A stretch of DNA of 64,000 bases from Haliclystus octoradiatus (lineage: Eukaryota > Cnidaria > Staurozoa > Stauromedusae > Haliclystidae): NCBI GenBank assembly GCA_916610825.1, contig OU744454.1:4288321-4352320 (forward strand). Reading direction: 5' to 3'. A program made the translations under genes and the position numbers. The notes under the pieces are model-generated. The model worked only from the letters and a program-made list of their open reading frames with translations, made no database searches and had not been told where the DNA came from. Shown here piece by piece: positions 1-35,354 of the stretch. Position 1 is the stretch's first letter. Each line of letters begins with the position of its first letter.

Positions 1-325
1 AACTTGCATTGCATTCAGGTAGATCCCATGACAAGGTTGCCATAGCGAGCGAGATCCTGGGAGCCTGGTTCCTTGAAGACCTGTATTATCAGTATATAAT
101 CAGAAGGTTTCCAAGTATAATAATTACAGTACATCAATCACTGTATCAAGATTGTCTTTTCAATTAAAATTATCACTTTGGATTTCATATGTCAAATTAC
201 ACAAATTTTGGTAACATTTTGTTTTTAATTCGATCCCAGAATGTTTTCAATCTGACAAGACAACTTACGTAGTACCCGGAAGACAAAAAATTTTGCAACA
301 CCTTGCAGATGACATTACAACTCAC

Positions 326-3300
326 CATAAGAGATGCGTCCAAATCTGCTGAGCTAAATAACTTGTCTTCAACTTCATCAGTTTCTTTCAAAAGTACCTA
401 CATGAAAATATAACAGACTATTTAACATTTATAATTCATCTTAACAGGGTCCGACAAAGTCCGGAAACTTGGAAACCTAGTTTGTGGAAGGTTAGCAAAA
501 TTCAGAAGGTTAGCTAAAATGTTAGATATAAAGCTTAAATAAAGTTTCGATTTTACGCATTTATGTCAGTAAAATTACTTAAACATTTTTCTAACTTTTA
601 TCTAACAATATAAGGTTTGCAGAAGGTAAAACATTTTGTCGGACCCTGCATCTTAATCATCAATTAACAGGTAAATATGAAAATTAAGCAATTTGATTGG
701 TCGAACAGCGGTCAATTCTAAAGATGTAGGTCTATTGATCGCTTTGTGTTTTCTGACACAGCGGATAATTGCATTTTTCATGCATTTAAATATTTACATT
801 AAAACTCATGTTATGATTATACAGTGAAACCTGTATATAAAGGCCAGCTAAGAGAAGTAGATAAATTGACCACTATAGACAAGTGGCCGTTATATACAGG
901 TTTAATACCGTTATAACAGGTTTGATTGTATATCTCAAAATTGACTATAATTGACACAATGACCTCTTCGGATCTCATCATTATCAGCCGATTTTCACCT
1001 CGTCTAAAGTTGTTTAATAACTGCTTAATATTCTTTGTAATTTTTTATTAGTTTTTTATACAGACATCTGCAATGAATTACTAGAATTAAAAGCGACCAT
1101 TAAAGCCAGGTAGCTGCAATATAGAGGTGGCTGTTTTATATACGTTTGATTAAAGATTAGAAATTATATTTACCCTCATAGGTATGATGTAGTCCCCAGG
1201 TACAACTGCCGTCGGAAGACGTTGTTTAACAATGGTATTTGTATCTAGAGAAAATAGGTCCAAATGCTAATATGTGACGGTTCGTGTAAGAATCGACCAT
1301 TGGGGCAAAATCCAATTATTCAATATGGTGGAAAGAAGTAGGGAATTATTGTAAAATTATCAAATAGAAAATTTTCATTTTTTAGCATAAACTAGACAAA
1401 TTAAAACTTAATCTAATTGATAATTGTAAGGTGTAATTGTGTATCTCTAAAGAATATAATTAGTCGCAATATGTAGCAATATGTGAAATCTTGTGAACCT
1501 AGTTCCTGGTATAGGTAAGCATAAATATAGACGGTATTCAAGGTTTTTGAGTTTAATACTTTCTATGTTTTGATTTTTCTCGATAGAAAATTATATTAAC
1601 TAAATGGGGGAAAGAAGTGAAAACGGTCTGATGATCGCATAAAGCGTGAAACTTTAAGTTACAATACCAAAATGTGTAGTCTTTGACTTATTTATTTATA
1701 TTACTATTATTATTATTAAGCCTTTACTTTATTTAAAGGGAGAATACTGACCGGGGAACGTTGCGCGCGGAACTTGAATTCTTCATACCAAATTCAAGTA
1801 CTCGTTTTGAAACAGAATTGGCCTCGCCTTAATTCTATTGTTTTGAACGAAATAATCAAAAACACGAGACAGGAACAAATGTCGAAGCCGTGAACTTGTG
1901 ACAATCATCAACGAATCAATGTTTTTGAACAACGATTTATTCCATGCAGTTAACTCAGATTCGCATAGTTTTATTGAATTATCACATTAGTTTGCTTTTG
2001 GTATATTTATCCTTGGTTATATTTACTGAAGTTGCCTTGTTATTAGTTGGCAAGCTTTTATGGACCGATCGTTACATCAAAAACATGAAAAAGAACGATA
2101 GTCAATACGCAAGATGACCTAAGATGTCAAGAAACACAAGGATTTGGCTTTATAACGAAAATAAAAATGTTAAACAAGTTTTTGTTTAGTGTTACTTTCG
2201 TTCAACATATCAATCGAACTGATCGAACTAAAACCGCTTCTGCACATCATACTTTTTATACTGTTGATCACATAGACACATAGTAAACAATACATTAAAG
2301 TCCAGAACGTGATAAAATAAGTACGTAGTATAGCTCCCAAATTGTGATTTTAATTTGTTCATTTGAAATGCTTTACCATAAAATCAACATACGGCCAGAA
2401 TAATAAAACGAAGCTCACTCACACGCACGGTAGCTTTTCTCAAAGCTTTGTTTAAATTGATGACGTATGAGTTGGTTGAGCGCGCATTGATCCCCGGTCA
2501 GTATTCTCTCTTTAACCCTGTAATAAGGTGGGTTGATTAATTTCTATTGCATAATGACAAAATTAATTCATCCAGTATCCAGTATGATACCATATCATTA
2601 TATCAACAAAGAACAACACTAGGTTCGAAAAATAATCGATCTTACAATTCAAGCTCAACATCACAATTCACCAAGCGCTGCTATTATTCTCCCTACATGG
2701 AATGTGGTATCACAGCTTGAAGCAGACTAGAAGGGCTTCGATATTTGCGGTCAAAATCCTCTTACTTAAATAGCATATAAATCAGACAAGAATACAATTC
2801 AACACTATCAAAACCATGTGATGCTATGGTAAAAAATTTAGGAATCTAAATATTTTTAAATCTTATCAAAATCGCCCAAAATGAGGTCTTGAACGTCATA
2901 ATGGTATATCAGACATAGCAAGTGTTTGTATGGAATGGATTGAGAGCTTGCCGCTTACGTTAAGCTGTGCTTGGCATTTGGATCGCGTTACCGCGCTTGG
3001 TGAATTGAGAATTTTCTAATTTGAGTTTTAAAAACCACTAACTTATGAGTAACAAAGGCAAGTAAATATGTATAAAAATACTGCGTTAGATGTTCTAATT
3101 GGTGCACAGTTTCATAATAGCCAACTTGAAGGAGAAAATTACTCGCCATGACGGCTCTTGACGAATGCCTCCTCGTTTTCTCCTCACAAGAACTCTTGTA
3201 TGCACTTCATAAACCCATAGCTCATAGGAACATATGTGTCAATTGCTTTGTATTTAATAAATGTTCATAAAACTACTGTATATTGTTACACAGCAATGTA

Positions 3301-6300
3301 AATAGCATGGAAATCTATATTTAGGAAGTTCTCCATCGATTTTTGTACATAATGTTACAATCAAACCTGTTATAATGGTCACCTCTATAAAGTGGACACC
3401 TGTCTGTAGTAGTCAATGTTGGTGTATCTAAATAAGAATTGTCTATTGAATCAGCCCTGCATATAAAGGTCACCTGTCTATAGTGGTCAATCTGTCTCTT
3501 ATAGACGGATGTTATATACAGGTTTCATTGTATTAGCCTTAAATATTGAATAAGATAATGTACCTGATTTTGTTGTAACTTCACGTCCAGGATCAAACCT
3601 ATCCACTTTAACAGTCAGGGAATCAGCTAATTACAAAAATTGAGAAAACAATATAAGGCTACATACATTATATAATATATTTAGCAGAAGTAGTGGATTT
3701 TTTATGTCTTTTATTTATCATAATGAATTTCCTCTGTTAACCTTTTCGTATAGGGGACAAGTAACTTTTTAGTGGAGGAAGTGACGCGCTCATTACAGTA
3801 TATCGGAACGACTAATCACAGCTTAGAATGTGCGACCTAAGGTGGTGATTGGTCTATTTTCAAACTCGTGAAATTATTTATGACATCTTTGTGAATTGAA
3901 AAAATGCTTAAAATGATTTGCACATCACAGGTGCATTGTTTCACATGTAAACTACACCCTGGTGTGTGTCTCAAGTGATCTTTTGTATTCTGCTTATAAC
4001 ATAGATGACATAACGTTGCTATCGCATCATTTCATTTGTTCAAGGCACAGATGTAGAGTAGCGAAATCATGGGCCTTGTACAGGGTCCGACAAAAGTTGG
4101 AATCCTGGGATCCTAGATCCCGGAAGGCTAAAGCAAATTTAGAAGAAAATTGATGTTTTTAATGATTTATTGGTCAAACATCAACAAAAAAATTCAGAAG
4201 AAAATGTTGAAATGCCCCTAGGATTCCAGAAGGCTGAACCTTTTGTCGGACCCTGGCCTTGTAGAGCTGGGCTATTATAATAGGTTTGATAGTCACCTTT
4301 ATACAGTGGCCATATGTCTATAGTGCACACTCTTGCAATGTCTAGGATAGTATTTTCTATTGAGTCAACCCTGTATATAAAGACCACCTTCATATGTGGT
4401 CAGTTTATCCAATTCTTATAGCTTGCTGTTATGTATAGGTTACATTGTGCATATTTTGACTAATTTAAACTTATGATTATTGAATGAGATGATTATCACT
4501 TACAATCAATAACAAGTGAACCAATAAGAAAGACGTCAACTTGAGAAGACTGTGTTGCAGAATGACGATAAGCAAGTTTGAGTGTTCTCTCGTTGACAGA
4601 AAGACGCAAATCACTAAAGAAAATAGAAATATAAAATATAAAAAATTATATTGTATATTATATTATATATCTACATTGAGTCAAGCCATAGACACTCATT
4701 CAAGTATGCTGGTGCTCATAAGTGGAATGACCTTCCGTCTGAGATGAAGATTGTTGCTAGTGGAACCAGTTTTAAGCATCTTCTCAAGAAGCAATTGCAT
4801 AGCAAATCGTGACAAAATTTTCTTTTTTAGCCATAGACTTTATTGTAAATATTATCTATATACCAACTATAAACCTTACCTTTTATACTTATCGTGTACA
4901 CATGTACACATATATATTATATTTGTTTCAATCAGTCCTGTAAAAAAAAGCTCCTGTAGCTTATCAGGTTCTGAATAAATGATGATGATGATGATGATGA
5001 TGATATTAAAAGTACATATAAAAAGAATTAAAACTAAAAAATTGAAAAAAGATTAATCTAATTTTTGTCTAAGATTATTTCGTATGAAAGATAGCGATGA
5101 AAAATCACGATTAAATTTGTTTTGATGTTTTGACATTGCTGTTAGTATTGTTGTCAATGTCGAAACGTCGGAACAAATTTAAGCGTAATTTTTCATCGCT
5201 ATCTTTCATACTAAATGTCTTTTGAAGAAATTTCTGGTTAATAATAAGATTAAATCGTTCAAGAAAAACAAATTACTAGATTTGCTGATGTTCATATTTT
5301 TTCGATTCTCATATTCAATTATTTTTTTAAGTTTTTCATGTTGGTCAATCGTAGTCTTGGTTGTTCATTATAGTTAGGCTATAAAACTACGCGGCTAGCA
5401 ACCAGACGTGATTAGCAAATTGATAGTTACCTGGCACACACTTTGCGCAAATCCCTCAAGCGAGCAAACTTCAATATTTTCAATCTGTGACTGGCCCTGT
5501 AGTAGGCCGCTGTGGTTTTACATTGCCTCGCTATTTCATTGTTCGCTAACCTACCTATTAGCATTCATGGATAATGATGTAACTTCGCCAATGACAGCAC
5601 GATTCCTAAAACATATCGTAAACAATTTTAGGGTGTAGTGGTTTTATATTGTATCCACGTCATTGTATAATTATGTGTAAATCTATATGTGTGTAAACTG
5701 TAGGCTACCAAGTAAACGTTCTCTTTCACCTCTTGCTATATTACTGTACAGTCGTGTCTGCTGTATCAAAGAGCTCTGACTAACAGCCATCCCTTGGCAT
5801 CTCTCCCTGTAATGTCAGCAGGCATGGCCTACCATTATTATAATAAAGAGCAACATATTTAAACTCAACCTGTGTCGTTATTTGATCTGGCACAACGGTA
5901 AAATAAATATAAGGCAAATTCAATTGCAAAATAGAATTCTGCTTAATAACTTTTTTTTAGGCCTAGAATTTCAGTACTCTTATTTTTGAATTTGAACAGT
6001 CACATTCTAAATTGTTGAATTATTTTCTCAATTATATATTAATAAATTTATCAATTATTATTCAATCATTCATCAACAATTCAACATTTAAGCACTTACC
6101 ATAAAACAGTTCGTATTAAAGGGAATGATTCTTCACTTTTTGCAATTATATCCCTAAAAACATAAATGATTTTGTTATTCATTGGTCAATAAATAGCTGA
6201 ACTTATTGGATTTTTGTAGACAAAAATTTGGTAAGTCTAACCTTGGATCACGAACGTCGCGCATTTCGTCAATCATAATGCGATCGTTTTGAGGTAGTTT

Positions 6301-6339
6301 CGACGAATCAATTCTATAAGCAGCTGTTCTATAATCCAT
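326..6339 (-). CDS. STIL: STIL-like centriole assembly protein, N-terminal part (3' exons off the window)
   Basis: Five minus-strand coding exons join in phase: 6339-6242, 4613-4504, 3626-3564, 1244-1174 and 397-326 (414 nt, 138 codons). All introns are GT-AG. The start ATG at 6339 has an in-frame TGA upstream and a good context (A at -3, G at +4). Landmarks are RTLKLAYRH, a short strand ending in IGSLVID, then VKVDRFDPGREV and VVPGDYIIPMRV. From memory these match the conserved N-terminal region of vertebrate STIL (LAYRH, then DRFDPGREV, then LPGDF.IP). STIL works with PLK4 and SAS-6 in centriole duplication; that role is family knowledge, not visible here. The C-terminal part, including the STAN motif, would lie beyond position 1. 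Introns carry MITEs, a LINE fragment and an LTR-like segment. I see no convincing next exon in 1-325. The family call rests on recalled sequence, not a search. Confidence 0.78.
445..648. mobile_element. hAT-type MITE (family D) with 8-bp target duplication
   Basis: The ends read CAGGGTCCGACAAAG and TTTTGTCGGACCCTG, an inverted repeat with the CAGGG terminus typical of hAT elements. It is flanked by a perfect 8-bp direct repeat CATCTTAA (437-444 and 649-656). There is no coding capacity. It lies in the STIL intron between exons 4 and 5. Confidence 0.85.
820..930. mobile_element. TACAGT-ended MITE (family B), short copy
   Basis: Starts TACAGTGAAACCTGTATATAA and ends AACAGGTTTGATTGTA. The family consensus is about 180 bp, has imperfect terminal inverted repeats, and carries an internal unit GACCACTATAGACAGGTGGCC that usually occurs twice. 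This copy lacks the middle third. Confidence 0.75.
1737..2511. mobile_element. 775-bp inverted-repeat element with TTAA target site
   Basis: The termini are inverted copies of AGGGAGAATACTGACCGGGG, followed inside by an inverted GCGCGC-containing segment. TTAA sits on each side (1733-1736 and 2512-2515), which is the target site of piggyBac-type transposons. No open reading frame spans it, so it is a non-autonomous copy. It lies in a STIL intron. Confidence 0.6.
2660..3010. repeat. Inverted-repeat segment, probable MITE
   Basis: CAATTCACCAAGCGC near 2660 is mirrored by GCGCTTGGTGAATTG near 2995. The roughly 320 bp between is AT-rich and non-coding. No target duplication was identified. Confidence 0.45.
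3356..3532. mobile_element. MITE family B copy
   Basis: Begins TTACAATCAAACCTGTTATAA and ends CAGGTTTCATTGTA, with two internal ACCTGTCTATAGTGGTCA-like units. This is the reverse orientation of the copy at 820-930. Confidence 0.75.
4081..4255. mobile_element. hAT-type MITE (family D) with perfect 8-bp target duplication
   Basis: The ends are CAGGGTCCGACAAAAG and CTTTTGTCGGACCCTG. It is flanked by the direct repeat GCCTTGTA (4073-4080 and 4256-4263). The interior is non-coding. Stray short open frames here belong to the repeat. Confidence 0.88.
4270..4450. mobile_element. MITE family B copy, degenerate
   Basis: Contains the reverse-orientation family B blocks: TATAATAGGTTTGATAGTCACC, the TCTATAGTG units, CCCTGTATATAAAG and a terminal GTATAGGTTACATTG. 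It directly follows the hAT MITE at 4081-4255. Confidence 0.6.
4670..5005 (+). mobile_element. LINE 3' fragment with (GAT)n tail
   Basis: A plus-strand frame around 4690-4810 reads AHKWNDLPSEMK, then SFKHLLKKQL, then a stop. This is the usual last block of LINE ORF2 proteins (W..LP, then FK..LK). It is followed by AATAAA at 4974 and a (GAT)n run to about 5004, like a LINE microsatellite tail. It is a 5'-truncated dead copy inside a STIL intron. Confidence 0.6.
5085..5212. repeat. Fold-back element (family K)
   Basis: ATGAAAGATAGCGATGAAAA and its complement TTTTCATCGCTATCTTTCAT close a hairpin of about 125 bp. The core holds a GTCGAAACGTCGG motif. It resembles the other fold-back elements near 46.7, 56.3-57.1 and 61.0 kb. 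Confidence 0.6.
5634..5890 (+). mobile_element. Possible solo LTR
   Basis: The segment starts TGTAGTGG, has AATAAA near 5842, and ends near CTGGCACAACGG, which resembles the LTR/primer-binding junction of Gypsy-type elements. No second LTR or gag/pol frame is visible. The call is tentative. Confidence 0.3.
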
Positions 6340-8371
6340 TTTATTATTTGATGCATGCAATCGGTCTCCAAGGTGTCATAAAGTAGGTTTAATTATATTT
6401 TTCATATGATAAGTCTAAGAAAATAAGCTAAACATGGACGCCATTTTGTAAATAAATCACAAAGCCCGCCAAATGATAGTCTCGTTTTCAAGGTCATCTC
6501 CAAACCCCATTTCCACATGCGAATTTTGAAAAATCAAAATGTTATGCAAGAAAAGAAATGTAGGCCTCCTCTACAAAATTATAAATATGTTCCTAGCCAT
6601 CATATTTTATGATGATTGAAATATTATTATTATAAAATGATTTCATAACCAGATCACGTAAGTGTAGAGGACAAGTTTGGTACTTATTTTTGGCAATAAT
6701 GATTCGAATAAGCAGAAGCACAGCAAAGTCAATGAAGGCATTCCATATGCGCACATTATTCAGCAAAGTTGTCAAACCGGTAAATATTCCTTTAGGAATA
6801 GAGTTGAGGATAGAATCGAGTAATCAACTAAAATAAGATGTATTGGTAGCATAGTTCAGTGTTTCTATTGTACATACATACATTCATTGAATATAACATC
6901 CTCCCGTTCGTCCAGAAATGCGCCCTCCAATATTTAAAAAATCATACTACAAAATTTATTGAAAGTTACAACTTGAAGATGCTCAAGAAATAATGGTACT
7001 CATTAGATAATTGAGAATTCTTCAATTTCAAAAACAGCTCTGACCGATTATGTAACATGACCTCAGCCCTCAGGGACTTCTGGGCCTGCTATGAGAATTT
7101 GAATGTTTGATGCATTGAAGTGCATGTGACATCAAAAAATGTTTTTCCAGAATCAGGTAGCCAATGCAAAATAAATATGGATGGCGACAATAATTTTTCG
7201 ATTTGGACTCTTACAAGCTGAATAATTTAATGTTGAAATTACCATATTTCAAAAACAGTGCTTCTTCAAAAGTCAGAACTCATGTTCAAATGACAAGGGA
7301 GCTCACTAAGGAAAAACAACAAAATCTAGACTTTGAAAAATCGTAACTTTTTTCTCGTGAAAAAAAAAAGTCCATTTCCCAAAACAGATATGCTCATATC
7401 TTTGGGACACCTTGTTGGCTGTACAGACTGAAATTGAATGTGAATTGTAGGGTTTAGAAAGGTTTTATTAGACTTCAATGAAGTTTTTCTGTCAAAAGGT
7501 GTTAAAACACTGGATCAACATGTGTCATGGAACAGGGTGTTGAGTACTTGAACAGTGGCAAAACGCTTTGTACTCACAAGAGATCGACCAAAATAGAGCA
7601 AGGAGTTTAAAATATCTTGATCATCATCCGCGCTGAAGAGAAATACAAAGCGTTTGCCGCTGTTTAACTACTCAACTCCTTGTTCGATGATATGCATTGA
7701 TCTAGCGTTCCAACACGTTTTTGACAGAAAAACTCCATCAAAGTCTAATAAAACCTTTCTAAACTCTACAATTCACATTCAATTTCAATTGTAGGCCTAG
7801 TTAGGAGTATCATGTAGTATTCAATTTAAGCGATATAAGCAATGAAATCGCATTCAAATAACCTGACTTAAACCACAGCAAACTTAAATTAGCCGATATA
7901 AGTTCGATAAGCCGATATCATTAGAAGTTCATAATCAGCCGATACCAATAAAATACCAATACAAATTACAATATGTAATCCAAAAAAATAAAAATTACAT
8001 CTCTCTTATCTATCAAATTATATCTTATGAAGATTTTGACAGAATATAGGAGAAATTTATCAAATCAAAGAAAAGAAATAACTGTTTGCCACAAAAAATC
8101 CCGCACATTTCGATGAGATGATCCAAACGCCACTGTTGTGTAAAAACTCTTTATTGTAAATTGTTTTTGGTAAGGTTTAGCCTACGATAAAATTTAACCA
8201 AAACAAGAAAAAGGAAATTATTTGATAGTCTATCTTTTGATAAACACTTTTATTTTATAATGTGAATTTCAAGTTCCCCGGAGAAATTTGTTGTTTTAGG
8301 TCTGTGGTGCTTGGTCTACAGACACGCATCTATATATCCTCTGTTAAATTGATCAAATCTTCTTATTTCAG
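6340..8371. other. Spacer between STIL start and first traced GFM1 exon
   Basis: This stretch should hold the divergent promoters of STIL (minus) and GFM1 (plus), and probably the missing first GFM1 exon. I could not find a convincing ATG exon ending in phase 0. It contains repeat G and its palindrome (7115-7790) and part of palindrome H (8150-8325). Confidence 0.5.
7115..7790. repeat. Repeat G copy with internal palindrome
   Basis: 7115-7500 is an inverted copy of the MITE at 23231-23613 (TGACATCAAAAAATGTTTTTCC end, CAAAACAGATATGCTCATAT and related blocks). About 7430-7500 (AATTGAATGTGAATTGTAG, then TTTTATTAGACTTCAATGA) is mirrored at 7720-7790, forming a large palindrome. It is non-coding. 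Confidence 0.6.
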
Positions 8372-31356
<22,985 letters not shown>

Positions 31357-32577
31357 GAAGAGTTTTATTTGAACACAGAATTTATTTAACATGTGGTAAA
31401 TGATCTTTGAAGACTTCTTTATAGATATTTACTTACAGACATTCTGTGAAAAGATTTTAAAAAATATGATAATTTATTTAGCAAATATTGAACTTTCTGT
31501 ATATTGTAATTCGATATAATTAGTGTATAGCTATCGAAATATTTTCTGGAAATATCAAATTCAATTTATCTTATAATATTTTGAATGTGTATTCCGAATT
31601 ATAAGAACAAAAACTAAGTTATAACAGCACGTGTTAGGTATTAACGTATTATTTTGTTATTATTGACTCATGGTTACGACGGTATCCTTGAGTCTATTCT
31701 ATAATACTAGGAAAGCGTTGATTTTTTCAGCATCTTCTTAGATTGTATCTTGCCATTTTGGACCGGATGCAAAGAGGCGGGTATAAAGTTGTCTTTGAAA
31801 TGGTAATAGAGTAAAATAATTGCTTGACGCGAGCGTCGTGATGTTTGAAATTTGCTCAGTATGTAAGCCCCAAAAATGAACAGAATCCAATGAATTCTGT
31901 GACACATCCAAAATTACGCGTCAAAACTACATTGCGCATGCTTAGTATGGTAACTTTGTGCCATACAACCCTAATTATGAAAATCTATAAAGTATTTTTC
32001 CAAAAATTTTGCCAATTTCAGTGATATTTACAAATTTCGGTCCTGATTTCTGGATAAAAATTATACGACGACGGATAAAAATGACGCGCGCGTCATGACC
32101 TTTGACCCCTATATAATTTTGCAGCCTGAAATCGACATCTGACCTTTGATCTTGATCATTATCATTTATGCATCAATGTGCTAGTATGGTGACAATTGAA
32201 GACAGGACTACTGCAATTCGTTGTAATGATTGGACATGTGTTCTTTAAATGTTCCTCATTTTAACATACATATATATGTATATATATATATATATATATA
32301 TACAACTTTAATGTTACTATTATTATGTTAATATTATTAATACAACATAAATTTATAAAGTGAACTGTTATGTACATGATTCTAATATATTCTAAGTGCT
32401 ACGATATACTTCGCTTATTTTATTGTTATATTTTTACAGATCACATTTTCAACTGCTATCATTACCATCTATCAGAACTTCTTATGAAAAAAGTTATAGC
32501 AGCAGTAAAATTTTAATTTATTTTTATCAGATATCTCTATTGTTAAATATAATTATTGCAGCATCATCCTGTGTGCG

Positions 32578-34085
32578 TTAATGGACGCCTGTCTCAGTCA
32601 TCAGCTCATTCGCTTTATTTTCAGTTTGAGGCGAATTTAGTTGAGGTTGTTTGTGAAGATCCCTGAAAAGCAGCAAAAAAATCAAAATTAAATAACAGAC
32701 TACCTATTTACGTTGCAGTAGTCGGATATTTTCAGCGATAAAGACCTGCAAAAGAGGGTATATATTCGGAATAGCTAGATTAGCATATCACTATATCTTT
32801 TTATCATGTGGTTGAAATTCTATTCTATTTCATTCTATGATATATGCATCATAAACTGCATGTGATCACTTGTAAAAACATCTTACATAAAATTCAGAAA
32901 CCGTATGCGGTGTTTTTTCCTCACTGTCGAGCGTGAGATGCGATTTTTATATAATTGGATTGCAGTTTCACGAAGTTTCAGTTTTACCTTAATTTTAAAA
33001 TTTAAATGACAAAATTGTTTTCCCATCGTGCTCACCAGCGTATATCCAACACATCAGAATTCTAATGTAGTCTCATAAAATCTAAAGAAGGAGAAATTTT
33101 GAATCAAATTATCGAATGGAAGTTCAAATTTATTTTTTACATAGTAAAAGTCTACGTACCGGCATGTACACACCTTCAAATTTTATTCGGAAATTTGAAC
33201 ATAGCTGGTTTTATTTTGTTCTTTAGACTGGCTTGGGAAATCTCTCTAATATAGTGAAATAATCATAAACTGGTTAAATTGGAATTTTTGGATAAATTTG
33301 ATATGATTTCGATGCATTATATTTCTCACCTCCTGGCGCAAATTTTACGCTCGCAAACATCAGAATTTTGACAAGCATTCTCTTCGAATAGAAGTTTAGC
33401 AGAAGTCGCAATTAGCCAAGTAGGTTTACTAAAAATAAAACATATCAATATACATAAGTATAAAAATCGGGATTAATATTTAAGCAAGACAACGATAAAT
33501 TAAAAGAAGCATTTCCGACAATTAATGATATATAAACTTACCGTTTCGATTCATATTTAATCGGGAACGTGAAATGTGGAAAGCCTGAAAAATGATGGTT
33601 AATGCAAGAGAAATTAGTGATTTGAATCTCAACATTATTATAAGTAAAAATAATGACATCAAATGAAACCGTTATTAAAAGAATGAAAGAAAATTTCAAA
33701 ATACCTTGAACTTTGCGCTCTACCAATTCATACCCCTAAAATTAATTAATTTGAAACAGTGGGAGTATATAAATTATTATTAATGTAAATACAAATACCT
33801 TGATTGAAAATATAAATACCTTTGCTTTTTCGTTCACCAAAATCCTCTCAAAACTTCATAGCAACCTTGAGACCGTATAATTGCGACCGTTGGCCTTTAC
33901 TGCTTTCTGAAAATGGGAAGTAATATCTAATTTCTAGCAAAATTGTCGGAAACTCTCTCCTATGAAGTCTATACTCCTTTGGGACTAATTCAGACAAAGA
34001 CACATCTGCTATTGAAATCAAGAACATTTAAAATGAAATTTACTTAAGTCAGTTTCTTACGACTCCCTTGAGAGACAGCAAGCAT
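32578..34085 (-). CDS. Small multi-exon gene of unknown function (about 107 residues)
   Basis: I do not recognise the product. Five minus-strand exons join in phase with good splice sites: 34085-34061 (ATG), 33906-33866, 33735-33705, 33584-33542 and 33428-33330. Reading starts MLAVSQGSQSSK. Notable stretches are YELVERKVQG, FPHFTFPIKYESKRKPTW, then LLFEENACQ and CERKICARR, with three Cys close together. The most likely last exon is 32662-32578 (DLHKQPQLNSPQ ... ending TGVH), giving 107 residues; AATAAA lies 56 nt past the stop (32522-32517). An extra 34-nt exon at 32745-32712 is also possible and changes the last 14 residues. A third option is 33081-33036, which stops after FYETTLEF. No signal peptide or membrane segment is evident. 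It lies between GFM1 and the PTB gene. Confidence 0.68.
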
Positions 34086-34872
34086 TACTTAATTGAGTAC
34101 AATACCTATAAATATTAAATTTCAAATCTTATACGGTTTAATGAATTTCTTTCTTGTAGATAATATTATTTCATGACTACAGAAATTCGTACACTAAAAA
34201 GTGACAAAAGAGCTTCACCGCAAGTAAAACATATTGCATGAAAATTTCATGGCTAGGGTACTCTTATAAAATGTTAGCCCAATCTATTTTATCAATTTAA
34301 AATCCCAAAATTGCAGCTTCCATTAAGAAAATTAACTTGTACCATCGAAGGGCCAGTCCATTAAAATGGACGAAAATATAATTTGCAAACTTTGATAACC
34401 CAAAAATGCAAAAAATATTGCCAGTGCAGTATAGCGATTCAAACCTGTCATCTCTATACAGCTGCCACCTATCTATAATGGTCACTATTGGAATGTCTGA
34501 AATAGTATTTTGTATTGAACCACCCTGTCTATGTATGTATGTATGTCTGTTGTTTATTTATCAAATAAATTTAACAGGCAAATACAGGTAGCACAAGCTA
34601 TACTAACGTTACAGTCTCAGTAAGGGTATAATTTACAGAAGTCTACATTCTTAAGCAAACATTTAAATGAGTAGACAGATGGAGCTGTGATACAACTTTA
34701 TTATTTAAATATTGGAATTTTGCGTTGAGTAAAAATGTACTGTGGCAGTTAGTTGATGATTTAACTCTACTTACATAAAGGCCACCTGACTATAGCGGTC
34801 ACTTTTGTTATCACTGAAAAATATTTTCCATTAAATCAATCCTGTATATAAAGCTAAGACCCTGAATCAATC

Positions 34873-35354
34873 CTAATACTAACATCAAAAGATCATCAAA
34901 AGAATTTTATTTGAATACAGAATTTATTTAGAATGTGTTAAAACATCTTTGAAGATTTCTTTATAGACACAGAGTCATTCTGTGAAAAGGTTTTACAAAA
35001 TATGATAATTTATTTAGCAAATATTGAACTTTCTCTGTATTGTAATTCGATATTATGGATAGCTATCGAAATATTCTCTGGAAATATTAAATTCAATTTT
35101 AATATTTTTGAATGTGTGTTTCAAATTATAAGAACAACCCTTATGAGTTATGATGGCCCATCGTTCTCATAGCATATTTGCATAAAAAAAAATAAAAAAA
35201 AAAAATAAAATAAAAATAATAAAAAAAATAAATTAAAAAAATATTTTCATGTTTTTATTTCTTTTATTAATTTTTTATGCAAATACGCTATGAGAACGAT
35301 GGGCCACCATACTTTTTAGTGTTATTGACGTATTATTTTGATATTATGTTCTTA
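34873..35354 (+). pseudogene. Duplicated 3' end of GFM1 (last-exon tail and 3' flank)
   Basis: 34873-35150 aligns with about 31324-31620: ACATCAAAAGATCATC, GTTTTATTTGAA, TTTATTTAGCAAATATTG and ATAGCTATCGAAATATT occur in the same order. The match resumes after a nested element at about 35325 with TTATTGACGTATTATTTTG. It includes about 30 nt of the last coding exon but no usable frame. Confidence 0.82.
35154..35306. mobile_element. 153-bp snap-back MITE inside the GFM1 3' duplicate
   Basis: TGGCCCATCGTTCTCATAGC at the left is mirrored by GCTATGAGAACGATGGGCCA at the right; arms continue through TATTTGCAT. The centre is A/T only. It interrupts the duplicated GFM1 tail, so it arrived after the duplication. 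Confidence 0.8.

Noticed and set aside
1-92. Possible next STIL exon (acceptor near 92, frame VFKEPGSQDLARYGNL)
   Set aside because: It reaches TGA after 21 codons with no clear donor and does not resemble the expected STIL sequence.
6353-6373. Possible GFM1 first exon (ATG followed by a GT)
   Set aside because: Phase 0 is possible but the donor is weak (GTGTCA), the peptide is only six residues, and it overlaps the STIL 5' leader.
33036-33081. 46-nt exon with good splice sites in the small gene
   Set aside because: It gives a stop after nine residues in the gene's phase. It is kept only as a possible alternative end, since the exon at 32662 has an AATAAA after it.
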